From the NCBI RefSeq assembly GCF_000422305.1, contig NZ_AULN01000018.1:1-64000 (forward strand): a stretch of 64,000 nucleotides of DNA, in the 5' to 3' direction. This DNA comes from Luteimonas mephitis DSM 12574. Lineage in GTDB: Bacteria > Pseudomonadota > Gammaproteobacteria > Xanthomonadales > Xanthomonadaceae. Below are positions 29,242 to 37,275 of the stretch, piece after piece (position 1 is the first letter of the stretch; each line of letters opens with the position of its first letter). Both the position numbers and the translations under genes were made by a program. The notes beneath the pieces are model-generated. The model was not told the origin of the DNA and searched no databases. It worked only from the letters and a program-made list of their open reading frames with translations.

Positions 29242-31320
29242 ATGCCGGGCATGGAATTCGCGATCTCGAAAACGGTGCTGCTGGCCATCGTGCTGGCGCC
29301 GCTGCTCGGCGCGCTCGTGGCCGGCCTGTTCGGCCGCCAGATCGGTCGCGCCGGTTCGCACTCGATCACCATCCTCGGTGTGGCGGCCAGCTGCGCGCTG
29401 TCGATGTACGTGCTGTGGCAGCTGGTCGGGCAGGGCGCTGCGCCGTTCAACGAGAACGTCTACACCTGGTTCCAGGTCGGAGGCCTCGATGCCCACGTCG
29501 GCTTCATGGTCGACAAGCTGACCGCGATGATGATGGTGGTGGTGACCTTCGTCTCGCTGCTGGTGCACGTCTACACCATCGGCTACATGGCCGACGATCC
29601 GGGCTACCAGCGATTCTTCAGCTACATCAGCCTGTTCACGTTCTCGATGCTGATGCTGGTGATGTCCAACAACTTCCTGCAGCTGTTCTTCGGCTGGGAA
29701 GCGGTGGGCCTGGTGTCGTACCTGCTGATCGGCTTCTGGTTCAAGCGCCCGACCGCGGTGTTCGCCAACCTCAAGGCGTTCATGGTCAACCGCGTCGGCG
29801 ACTTCGGCTTCATCCTCGGCATCGCCGGCGTGATGTACTGGTTCGGCACGCTGGACTACGCGACGGTATTTGCCAACGCCAGCGACAAGGTGGGCGGCGG
29901 CCAGCTGGTTTCGATCATCTCCGGCCACGAGTGGTCGGTGGCAACGGTGATCTGCATCTGCCTGTTCATCGGCGCGATGGGCAAGTCGGCGCAGGTCCCG
30001 CTGCACGTGTGGCTGCCCGACTCGATGGAAGGCCCGACCCCGATCTCCGCGCTGATCCACGCCGCGACGATGGTCACGGCCGGCATCTTCATGGTGGCGC
30101 GCATGTCGCCGCTGTTCGAACTCAGCGAGACCGCGCTGAACTTCGTGCTGTTCATCGGCGCCACCACCGCCTTCTTCACCGGCCTGATCGGCATGGTGCA
30201 GAACGACATCAAGCGCGTGGTCGCGTATTCGACGCTGTCGCAGCTGGGTTACATGACCGTCGCGCTGGGTATCTCGGCCTACAGCGCGGGCGTCTACCAC
30301 CTGATGACCCACGCCTTCTTCAAGGCGCTGCTGTTCCTCGCCGCGGGCTCGGTGATCATCGGCATGCACCACGAGCAGGACATGCGCCGCATGGGCGGCC
30401 TGCGCAAGTACATGCCGGTCACCTACTGGACCATGCTGATCGGCACCCTGGCGCTGGTCGGTACGCCGTTCTTCAGCGGGTTCTATTCCAAGGACGCGAT
30501 CATCGAGGCCGCGGCGCACCACGCGCACGAATCCGGCAACTGGATCGCGACCTACGGCTACTGGGCTGTGCTGCTGGGCGCGTTCGTCACCTCGTTCTAC
30601 AGCTTCCGCCTGCTGTACCTGACCTTCCACGGCAAGGAGCGCTTCCGCGACGCCCATGCCGCCGGCGACGGCCATGATGCCCACCACGACGACCATGGCC
30701 ATGGCGTGCATGAGCCGCACGAATCGCCGTGGGTGGTGACCGTGCCGCTGGTGCTGCTGGCGATCGCATCGATCGGAGTCGGCTTCGTCACGGCCGGGCC
30801 GATGCTGTTCGGCACCGATGTGATGGGCCACGCGAAGCAGCTGCCGTTCTTCCTCGGGTCGATCGACGTTGCGGGTCCGCGCGACGTCATCGCCATGATC
30901 GGCGCGGCCAACTGGCACGGGCCGGTCGAGTTCGCCCTGCACGGCTTCAAGGCGCCGCCGTTCTGGCTCGCGCTCGCCGGGTTCGCCGTGGCGACGGTGA
31001 TGTACCTGCTCAAGCCGGAGCTGCCGGCAAAGGTGGCGCGCGTGCTGGCGCTGCCGATCCGCGTGCTGAACAACAAGTACGGCATGGACGACCTGTGGAT
31101 CAAGGGCCTGGCCGGCGGCAGCGTGCTGCTGGGCAAGCTGTCGCGTCGTGGCGACGAGAAGGTGATCGATGGCGCCTTCGTCAACGGCAGCGTGCGCCTG
31201 GTCGACCTGTGCGCGGGCGTGCTGCGGCGCACCCAGTCCGGACTCCTCTACCACTACGCTTTCGTGATGATCCTCGGCCTGATCGTGCTGCTGGCCGCGC
31301 TCATTCGCTACTGGCGCTGA
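29242..31320 (+). CDS. nuoL: NADH-quinone oxidoreductase subunit L
   Basis: 692 residues. It is a distal antiporter-like proton-pumping subunit with a long lateral helix at the C-terminus. Blocks seen: FVSLLVHVYTIGYMADDPGY, FFGWEAVGLVSYLLIGFWF, LPDSMEGPTPISALIHAATMVTAG (core family motif) and VAYSTLSQLGYM. A histidine- and aspartate-rich stretch of about 25 residues lies near 470-495 (HDAHHDDHGHGVHEPHE). ATG 29242 has AAGGG 7 nt upstream; GTG 29239 and ATG 29251 are alternatives. Confidence 0.96.
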   Translation: MPGMEFAISKTVLLAIVLAPLLGALVAGLFGRQIGRAGSHSITILGVAASCALSMYVLWQLVGQGAAPFNENVYTWFQVGGLDAHVGFMVDKLTAMMMVVVTFVSLLVHVYTIGYMADDPGYQRFFSYISLFTFSMLMLVMSNNFLQLFFGWEAVGLVSYLLIGFWFKRPTAVFANLKAFMVNRVGDFGFILGIAGVMYWFGTLDYATVFANASDKVGGGQLVSIISGHEWSVATVICICLFIGAMGKSAQVPLHVWLPDSMEGPTPISALIHAATMVTAGIFMVARMSPLFELSETALNFVLFIGATTAFFTGLIGMVQNDIKRVVAYSTLSQLGYMTVALGISAYSAGVYHLMTHAFFKALLFLAAGSVIIGMHHEQDMRRMGGLRKYMPVTYWTMLIGTLALVGTPFFSGFYSKDAIIEAAAHHAHESGNWIATYGYWAVLLGAFVTSFYSFRLLYLTFHGKERFRDAHAAGDGHDAHHDDHGHGVHEPHESPWVVTVPLVLLAIASIGVGFVTAGPMLFGTDVMGHAKQLPFFLGSIDVAGPRDVIAMIGAANWHGPVEFALHGFKAPPFWLALAGFAVATVMYLLKPELPAKVARVLALPIRVLNNKYGMDDLWIKGLAGGSVLLGKLSRRGDEKVIDGAFVNGSVRLVDLCAGVLRRTQSGLLYHYAFVMILGLIVLLAALIRYWR

Positions 31321-31334
31321 CGGAATAAGAACAC

Positions 31335-32846
31335 GTGTCGAACTGGCCCCTCCTGAGTTTGTTGATCTGGCTGCCGATCATCGGCGGCGGACTGGTGCTC
31401 GCGCTCGGCAACCAGCGCGCCAGCGCTGCGCGCTGGCTGTCGCTGCTGATTGCATTCGTGACGTTCGTGCTCAGCATCCCGCTGTTCACCGGCTTCGATT
31501 ACGCCAACGCCGGGCTGCAGTTCATCGAACGCCGTGAATGGATCCCGGCCTACGACATCCAGTACCACCTGGGCGCGGACGGCATCTCGATCGCGCTGAT
31601 CCTGCTGACCACGATCACCTCGGTGCTGGTGCTGATCGGCGCCTGGGGATCGGTGAGCAAGCGCGTGAGCCAGTACTTCGCCACGCTGCTCATCCTCGAA
31701 GGCGTGATGATCGGCGTGTTCTGCGCGGTCGACTCGATCCTGTTCTACGCCTTCTTCGAAGGCATGCTGATCCCGATGTTCATCATCATCGGCGTCTGGG
31801 GCGGCCCGCGCCGCGTCTACGCGGCGATGAAGTTCTTCCTGTACACGTTCCTCGGCTCGGTGTTCATGCTGATCGGGCTGATCTACATGTACCTGAAGGG
31901 CGGCAGCTGGCAGATCCCGGACCTGGTGCAGCTGTCGCTGACGGCCACCGAGCAGGCCTGGCTGTTCTTCGCGTTCTTCCTCGGGTTCGCGGTCAAGATC
32001 CCGATGTTCCCGGTGCACACCTGGCTGCCGGATGCGCACGTCGAGGCGCCGACGGGCGGCTCGGTGGTCCTGGCGGCGATCATGCTGAAGATCGGCGGGT
32101 ACGGATTCCTGCGCTTCTCGCTGCCGATCGTGCCCGATGCAAGCCACGAGTTCGCGATGCTGATGATCGTGCTCTCGCTGATCGCGATCGTGTACGTCGG
32201 CATGGTGGCGCTGGTGCAGGACGACATGAAGAAGCTGATCGCCTATTCGTCGGTCGCGCACATGGGCTTCGTGACCCTGGGCATCTTCATCGCGCTCGCG
32301 CTGGTGCGCGACGTCGACAACCTCGATGCGGCCAGGCTGGGCCTGCAGGGCGCGATGGTGCAGATGGTCTCGCACGGTTTCATCTCGGGTGCGCTGTTCT
32401 CCTGCGTCGGCGTGCTCTACGACCGGATGCATACGCGCCGGATCAGCGACTACGGCGGCGTCGCCAATACGATGCCGTGGCTGGCGATGTTCTGGATCCT
32501 GTTCTCGATGGCCAACTCGGGCCTGCCCGGCACCAGTGGTTTCGTCGGCGAGTTCATGATCATCCTGGCCAGCTTCCAGCAGCACCCGCTGATTGCGTTC
32601 GCAGCGGCGACCACGCTGATGATCGGCGCGGGCTATTCGCTGTGGCTGGCCAAGCGGGTCATCTGGGGCGAGGTGGGCAATGCCCACGTCGCCGAGCTGA
32701 AGGACATCAACGGCCGCGAGTGGATCGTGCTCGGCGTGTTCGCCGCCGGAACGCTGCTGATCGGCCTGTGGCCGAAGCCGCTGACCGACCTGATGGAACC
32801 CTCCATCGCGCAACTGGCGGCCCAGCTCGCCGCAAGCAAGCTTTGA
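31335..32846 (+). CDS. nuoM: NADH-quinone oxidoreductase subunit M
   Basis: 503 residues from a GTG start. It is the second antiporter-like subunit, 14 helices. YHLGADGISIALILLTT, FYAFFEGMLIPMFIIIGVWG (with the key glutamate) and LPDAHVEAPTGGSVVLA are conserved, as is IAYSSVAHMGFVTLG. It ends 43 bp before nuoN. Confidence 0.96.
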   Translation: MSNWPLLSLLIWLPIIGGGLVLALGNQRASAARWLSLLIAFVTFVLSIPLFTGFDYANAGLQFIERREWIPAYDIQYHLGADGISIALILLTTITSVLVLIGAWGSVSKRVSQYFATLLILEGVMIGVFCAVDSILFYAFFEGMLIPMFIIIGVWGGPRRVYAAMKFFLYTFLGSVFMLIGLIYMYLKGGSWQIPDLVQLSLTATEQAWLFFAFFLGFAVKIPMFPVHTWLPDAHVEAPTGGSVVLAAIMLKIGGYGFLRFSLPIVPDASHEFAMLMIVLSLIAIVYVGMVALVQDDMKKLIAYSSVAHMGFVTLGIFIALALVRDVDNLDAARLGLQGAMVQMVSHGFISGALFSCVGVLYDRMHTRRISDYGGVANTMPWLAMFWILFSMANSGLPGTSGFVGEFMIILASFQQHPLIAFAAATTLMIGAGYSLWLAKRVIWGEVGNAHVAELKDINGREWIVLGVFAAGTLLIGLWPKPLTDLMEPSIAQLAAQLAASKL

Positions 32847-32889
32847 GGACGATGCCGCGATGATCCTTGGCGTACTGATGGAAGGAACG

Positions 32890-34341
32890 ATGAACCCGCA
32901 GGTGAGGACCCTGGCAGACATCGCGCCGCTGGCGCCCGAACTGCTGGTGATCCTCGGCGCGTTCGGCCTGCTGATGCTCGACCTGTTCCTGGAGGAGCGT
33001 CGCCGCATCGTCACCCATGTCGGCGCGATCGGCGTGCTGCTGGCCGCCGCGTGGATGGTCGCCGCGGGCACGGGCGGGCAGGGCGCGGTGATGCACGACA
33101 TGTTCATCCGCGACGGCATCGCCGACGTGCTCAAGATCTCGCTGCTGCTGGTTTCGGCCACGGCGCTTGGCTACATGTGGACCTTCATGCGCGAGCGCGG
33201 CCTGTACAAGGGCGAGCTGCCGGTGCTGGTGCTGTTCGCGAACGTGGGCATGATGCTGCTGGTATCGGCCGGCAACCTGACCATGGTCTACGTGGGCCTG
33301 GAACTGCTGGCGCTCAGTTCGTACGCACTGGTGGCGATCGACCGCGACAGCCCGCTGTCGTCGGAAGCGGCGATGAAGTATTTCGTGCTGGGCGCGCTGG
33401 CCTCGGGCATGCTGCTGTACGGCATGTCGCTGCTGTACGGGGCCACGCACTCGCTGGACCTGGCGACGATCCATGCCGTCGCCGGCACGCTGGCCGGAGA
33501 CGACCGCGTGCTGATGCTCACCGGCACGGTGTTCCTGGTCGTCGGCATCGCGTTCAAGTTCGGCGCGGCGCCGTTCCACATGTGGCTACCCGACACCTAC
33601 CACGGCGCGCCCACGCCGATCACGCTGTTCATCGGTTCGGCACCGAAGCTTGCGGCGTTCGGCATGACCTACCGCCTGCTCGAAGCGGGGCTTGCCCCCG
33701 CGGGCGACCAGTGGCACCTGTTGCTGGCGGGGCTCGCGGCGCTGTCGCTGGTGATCGGCAACGTCGTCGCGATTGCGCAGACCAACCTCAAGCGCATGCT
33801 GGCGTATTCCACCGTCTCCCACGTCGGCTTCATTTTCCTCGGCTTTGCCGGCGGCGGCGCCGAGGGCTATGCGGCGGCGATGTTCTACGCGATCAGCTAC
33901 GCGATCATGGCGGCCGCTGGCTTCGGCGCCATCGTGATGCTTTCGCGCAACGGCTTCGAGGCCGACCGCATCGACGACTTCAGGGGACTCAACGCGCGCA
34001 ATCCGTGGATGGCGGCGCTGGTGCTGTGCGTCATGGCGTCGATGGCCGGCGTGCCGCCGTTCCTCGGCTTCTGGGCAAAGCTGGCGGTGCTGCGCGCGGC
34101 GATCCATGGCGACATGATGTGGCTGGCGATCGTCGGCATCGTGTTCGCGGTGATCGGCGCCTTCTACTACCTGCGCGTGATGAAGGTGATGTACTTCGAC
34201 GAACCGGAGGGCGAACCGATCCAGGTCCGCCCCGGGCGCCCGCTGCAGGTGGTGTTCTCGATCAACGCGATCTCGCTGCTGGTACTGGGTTTCGCCTGGA
34301 GCCCGCTGATGGCGTGGTGCCAGCGCGCCTTCGGAGTCTAG
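32890..34341 (+). CDS. nuoN: NADH-quinone oxidoreductase subunit N
   Basis: 483 residues. It is the third antiporter-like subunit. MVYVGLELLALSSYALVA holds the conserved glutamate; FKFGAAPFHMWLPDTYHGAP and AYSTVSHVGFIFLGFA follow. Three in-frame ATGs compete (32860, 32878, 32890). 32890 is preferred because AAGGA lies 5 nt upstream and the protein then starts just before the first helix, as in relatives. It closes the nuo operon; no T-rich terminator follows directly, only the paired repeat at 34389. Confidence 0.94.
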   Translation: MNPQVRTLADIAPLAPELLVILGAFGLLMLDLFLEERRRIVTHVGAIGVLLAAAWMVAAGTGGQGAVMHDMFIRDGIADVLKISLLLVSATALGYMWTFMRERGLYKGELPVLVLFANVGMMLLVSAGNLTMVYVGLELLALSSYALVAIDRDSPLSSEAAMKYFVLGALASGMLLYGMSLLYGATHSLDLATIHAVAGTLAGDDRVLMLTGTVFLVVGIAFKFGAAPFHMWLPDTYHGAPTPITLFIGSAPKLAAFGMTYRLLEAGLAPAGDQWHLLLAGLAALSLVIGNVVAIAQTNLKRMLAYSTVSHVGFIFLGFAGGGAEGYAAAMFYAISYAIMAAAGFGAIVMLSRNGFEADRIDDFRGLNARNPWMAALVLCVMASMAGVPPFLGFWAKLAVLRAAIHGDMMWLAIVGIVFAVIGAFYYLRVMKVMYFDEPEGEPIQVRPGRPLQVVFSINAISLLVLGFAWSPLMAWCQRAFGV

Positions 34342-34388
34342 CGCGGCGAAGCTGCGCAAGGGAATGCCGCGCGAAGCGCGCCAGATTT

Positions 34389-34558
34389 CCCTCCCCTTCA
34401 AGGGGAGGGCAAGGGTGGGGATGGGTTTCCGGGCCAGTAGTTGAGGCTGAACAGTCCACGCCCTTGGCTTGAGCCACGATGCTGAGAAACGGCGTGCGTG
34501 ATCGGCACCACCCCCTCGGGCTGGACAACCACCCCACCCTTGCCCTCCCTTGAAGGGG
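34389..34558. repeat. Large inverted repeat after nuoN
   Basis: The left arm at 34393-34424 (CCCCTTCAAGGGGAGGGC, then AAGGGTGGGGATGG) is matched by the right arm at 34529-34558, with one single-base gap. The left arm also forms a local hairpin (34389-34409). The stretch between the arms (about 104 bases) has no ORF. With the rest of the 296-bp gap up to the tRNA, it contains only this repeat and the tRNA promoter. A diverged copy lies in the trpB-trpA gap. Confidence 0.8.
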
Positions 34559-34597
34559 CGTGAAACCGGACGCGCTTGCGCGCGACATCCTCAAGGG

Positions 34598-34626
34598 TTG
34601 CATTAAATTCCCGCAGTCACCATAAT
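34598..34626 (+). promoter_or_regulatory. Sigma-70 promoter for tRNA-fMet and probably rimP-nusA
   Basis: TTGCAT (34598-34603), a 17-base spacer and CATAAT (34621-34626). The expected start of transcription is near 34633, just ahead of the mature tRNA 5' end at 34638. This is one of the best-matching promoters in the window. Confidence 0.75.
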
Positions 34627-34637
34627 CCCGCTCCTGA

Positions 34638-34714
34638 TGCGGGGTGGAGCAGTCTGGCAGCTCGTCGGGCTCATAACCCGAAGGTCGCAGGTTCAAATCC
34701 TGCCCCCGCTACCA
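34638..34714 (+). tRNA. Initiator tRNA-fMet (anticodon CAT)
   Basis: 77 nt with encoded CCA. Initiator marks are present: three consecutive G-C pairs closing the anticodon stem (CGGG CTCATAA CCCG) and an unpaired 1:72 position. Here the end bases are U1 (34638) and U72 (34710), a U-U mismatch, whereas E. coli has C-A. Pairs 2-71 to 7-66 are all Watson-Crick. The location before rimP-nusA matches metY of E. coli. Confidence 0.95.
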
Positions 34715-34735
34715 GCTTTTCGCGGTCGACGAAAA

Positions 34736-34756
34736 GCCTCCACGGAGGCTTTTTTT
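34736..34756 (+). terminator. Intrinsic terminator after tRNA-fMet
   Basis: Stem GCCTC/GAGGC (34736-34740, 34745-34749) with loop CACG, followed by seven T. It is preceded by a second pairing, GCTTTTCG/CGAAAAGC, at about 34715-34737. It would end the tRNA transcript or act as the first of two attenuators ahead of rimP. Confidence 0.85.
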
Positions 34757-34822
34757 GATGGCGGCAAGTCGGGCTTGATCGAGGCAGGCTTCATGCCTCG
34801 GTGCCGAAATCCAGTGGTATCG

Positions 34823-34855
34823 GACAAGGGGCCCAATGGGCCCCTTGTCGTTTTT
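34823..34855 (+). terminator. Strong intrinsic terminator/attenuator upstream of rimP
   Basis: A perfect 12-bp stem (GACAAGGGGCCC at 34823-34834, complement at 34838-34849) with a 3-base loop is followed by G and five T (34851-34855). It lies 54 bases before the rimP ATG, with no obvious promoter between, so rimP-nusA transcripts from the tRNA promoter must read through it. This is a plausible site of autoregulation by NusA. Confidence 0.85.
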
Positions 34856-34908
34856 GGGGCCCTTCCGCGACGAATCGTCATGCAGGCAGCAGGATCTTCA
34901 CGGAACAG

Positions 34909-35511
34909 ATGACCGACAAGGCAACCCAAATCGCGACGCTCCTCGCGCCGACCGTCCGCTCCCTCGGGGTGGAACTGCTCGGCATCGAGTACCTGCCGGC
35001 CCCCGGCAGCGCGGTGCTGCGCCTGTACATCGACGTCCCGGCCGATGCCGGCGACGGGCGCCAGGTCGGCATCGAGGATTGCGAAGCGGTCAGCCGCGAA
35101 GTGTCGGCGCAGCTCGACGTCGAGGATCCGATCAGCGGCAACTACACGCTGGAAGTGTCCTCGCCGGGCGTCGACCGGCCGCTGTTCGCGCCGGAACAGT
35201 TCGCGCGGTTCCTGGGCGAGCGCGCCAAGGTCGGTCTCAAGCTGCCGCAGGACGGGCGGCGCAGGCTGCAGGGCGTCATCGCCGCAGTCGACGGCGATCG
35301 CATCACCTTCGACGTCGACGGCGCGCCCGTGCAGGTCGGCTTCGACAACATCGACAAGGCGCGCCTGGTCCCGGACTGGGCGGCCATGGGCCTGGCGCCC
35401 GCGCAGGACAAGTCGGGGCGCGACGCGCGTCCGGGCAAGCAGGCCAAGAACAAACCCACAGACAAACGAACCAACAAGACGGCGGCGGCAAAACCGTCCC
35501 CCGCGGAGTGA
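34909..35511 (+). CDS. rimP: Ribosome maturation factor RimP
   Basis: 200 residues. It assists late 30S assembly. RimP N- and C-domain blocks are visible: [34 protein letters not shown]-like [36 protein letters not shown] and [13 protein letters not shown] lysine/threonine-rich tail (about 30 residues) is extra. ATG 34909 was chosen; an in-frame GTG at 34801 would translate the terminator stem. nusA follows after 7 bp. Confidence 0.95.
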   Translation: MTDKATQIATLLAPTVRSLGVELLGIEYLPAPGSAVLRLYIDVPADAGDGRQVGIEDCEAVSREVSAQLDVEDPISGNYTLEVSSPGVDRPLFAPEQFARFLGERAKVGLKLPQDGRRRLQGVIAAVDGDRITFDVDGAPVQVGFDNIDKARLVPDWAAMGLAPAQDKSGRDARPGKQAKNKPTDKRTNKTAAAKPSPAE

Positions 35512-35518
35512 GAAACAG

Positions 35519-37030
35519 ATGAGCAAGGAACTGTTGCTGGTCGTGGATGCGGTTGCCAACGAAAAGGGCGTGCCGGAGTCCGTGATCCTCGAGGCGATCG
35601 AAGCGGCGCTGGCCACTGCGGCCAAGAAGCGCTATCTCGAGCAGGACGTGCTGACGCGCGTCGAGATCGATCCCAAGGACGGCAACTACCAGACCTATCG
35701 GCGCTGGGAAGTGGTGGCCGACGACGTGGTGATGGAGTCGCCCGACCGCCAGATCCGCCTGATGGATGCGCTCGACGAAAGCGAGGGCGCCGAGGTCGGC
35801 GACTACATCGAGGAACAGATCGACAACGTCGATTTCGGCCGCATCGCCGCCCAGGCCGCCAAGCAGGTGATCGTGCAGCGCGTGCGCGAGGCCGAGCGCG
35901 CGCAGGTCGTCGATGCATGGAAGGACCGCGTCGGCGAACTGGTGACCGGCATCGTCAAGCGCGTCGAGCGCGGCAACGTCTACGTCGACCTGGGCGGCAA
36001 CGCCGAGGCGTTCATTCCCAAGGACAAGGCGATCCCGCGCGACATCGTGCGCGCAGGCGACCGCATCCGCGGCTACCTGTACGACGTGCGCACCGAGCCG
36101 CGCGGCCCGCAGCTGTTCATCAGCCGCGCCGCGCCGGAATTCATGATGGAACTGTTCAAGCTCGAAGTGCCGGAAGTCGGCCAGGGCCTGGTCGACATCA
36201 AGGCCTGCGCGCGCGACCCGGGCGACCGCGCCAAGATCGCCGTGCTTGCCTACGACAACCGCACCGACCCGATCGGCGCCTGCATCGGCATGCGCGGGTC
36301 GCGCGTGCAGGCGGTGTCGAACGAGCTCAACGGCGAGCGCGTGGACATCGTGCTGTGGTCGGACAACCCGGCGCAGTTCGTGATCAACGCGATGGCGCCG
36401 GCCGAAGTGCAGTCGATCGTGGTCGACGAGGACAAGCATTCGATGGACCTGGCCGTGGCCGAGGACCGCCTCGCGCAGGCGATCGGCAAGGGCGGCCAGA
36501 ACGTGCGCCTGGCCAGCCGCCTGTCGGGCTGGCAGCTCAACGTGATGACCCAGGACCAGGTCGCCGAAAAGTCGGAGGCCGAGCAGGCCGCCGCGCGTGC
36601 GCTGTTCCAGGACAAGCTCGAGGTCGACGAGGAAATCGCCAACATCCTGGTCACCGAGGGCTTCAGCACGGTCGAGGAAATCGCCTATGTCCCGGTCGGC
36701 GAGCTGCTGGCCGTGGAGGGCTTCGACGAGGACATCGTCGAGGAGCTGCGTGCCCGCGCACGCGACGCGCTGCTCAACGACGCGCTCGCGGTCGAGGAAG
36801 AGCTCGACGAAAACGCGCCCGCCGACGACCTGCTGGCGCTGGAAGGCATGGACGAGGAGACGGCGTTCGCGCTGGCTTCCCACGGCGTGCGCACCAGCGA
36901 GGACCTGTCGGACCTGGGCGCGGACGAAGTGGTCGAGTTCGGCATCGAGGGCGTGGATGAATCACGCGCCGCGGCGCTGATCCTGGCCGCGCGTGCGGAG
37001 GAAATCGCGCGCCTGGAACGCGAAAGCTGA
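35519..37030 (+). CDS. nusA: Transcription termination/antitermination factor NusA
   Basis: 503 residues. It binds RNA polymerase and stimulates pausing and intrinsic termination. The N-terminal polymerase-binding domain is 1-125, followed by S1 (about 133-200, GIVKRVERGNVYVDLGG). Two KH domains follow (ACIGMRGSRVQAV, AIGKGGQNVRLAS). Two C-terminal acidic repeats (about 360-495, ILVTEGFSTVEEIAYVP and ALASHGVRTSEDLSDLG) are of the alpha-CTD-binding type found in proteobacteria. Coupled to rimP. A 245-bp gap to infB is unusual. Confidence 0.97.
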   Translation: MSKELLLVVDAVANEKGVPESVILEAIEAALATAAKKRYLEQDVLTRVEIDPKDGNYQTYRRWEVVADDVVMESPDRQIRLMDALDESEGAEVGDYIEEQIDNVDFGRIAAQAAKQVIVQRVREAERAQVVDAWKDRVGELVTGIVKRVERGNVYVDLGGNAEAFIPKDKAIPRDIVRAGDRIRGYLYDVRTEPRGPQLFISRAAPEFMMELFKLEVPEVGQGLVDIKACARDPGDRAKIAVLAYDNRTDPIGACIGMRGSRVQAVSNELNGERVDIVLWSDNPAQFVINAMAPAEVQSIVVDEDKHSMDLAVAEDRLAQAIGKGGQNVRLASRLSGWQLNVMTQDQVAEKSEAEQAAARALFQDKLEVDEEIANILVTEGFSTVEEIAYVPVGELLAVEGFDEDIVEELRARARDALLNDALAVEEELDENAPADDLLALEGMDEETAFALASHGVRTSEDLSDLGADEVVEFGIEGVDESRAAALILAARAEEIARLERES

Positions 37031-37077
37031 CCGGGCGGAACCGGCAGGCGCATCGCGCTGCCGGCCACGTTCACCAA

Positions 37078-37119
37078 TGCCCGGGCTTGGAGGCCCGGGA
37101 TGGCATCCTGCGGGATGCC
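37078..37119 (+). other. Two tandem hairpins in the nusA-infB gap
   Basis: GCCCGGGC...GCCCGGG (37078-37099) is followed at once by GGCATCC/GGATGCC (37102-37119, loop TGCG). No T run follows, so these are not standard terminators; RNA processing or a REP-like origin is possible. TAGAAT at about 37214-37219 in the same 245-bp gap could be a -10 box, but no -35 partner was found. Confidence 0.5.
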
Positions 37120-37275
37120 GGAGTCCGGCCATGGAGGGTGGCAGGAGAGGCAGGAGAGGCCGATCCGGCGGAAGGCAGCCACGACTGGCGCCACCCCGGG
37201 CCGTTTTCCCCACCGCAGTAGAATCGTTCCATCTTGCGCAGGGCCAAGGCCCCCGCCAAAGGACACGGAAACCGA

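Noticed and set aside
28693-31254. Long minus-strand frame opposite nuoJ-nuoL
   Set aside because: The translation is His/Asp/Gln-rich with no recognisable motif, while the plus strand encodes unambiguous complex I subunits.
34801-34908. Longer RimP starting at GTG 34801
   Set aside because: The extra 36 codons would translate the terminator stem and have no family similarity; ATG 34909 matches the usual N-terminus.
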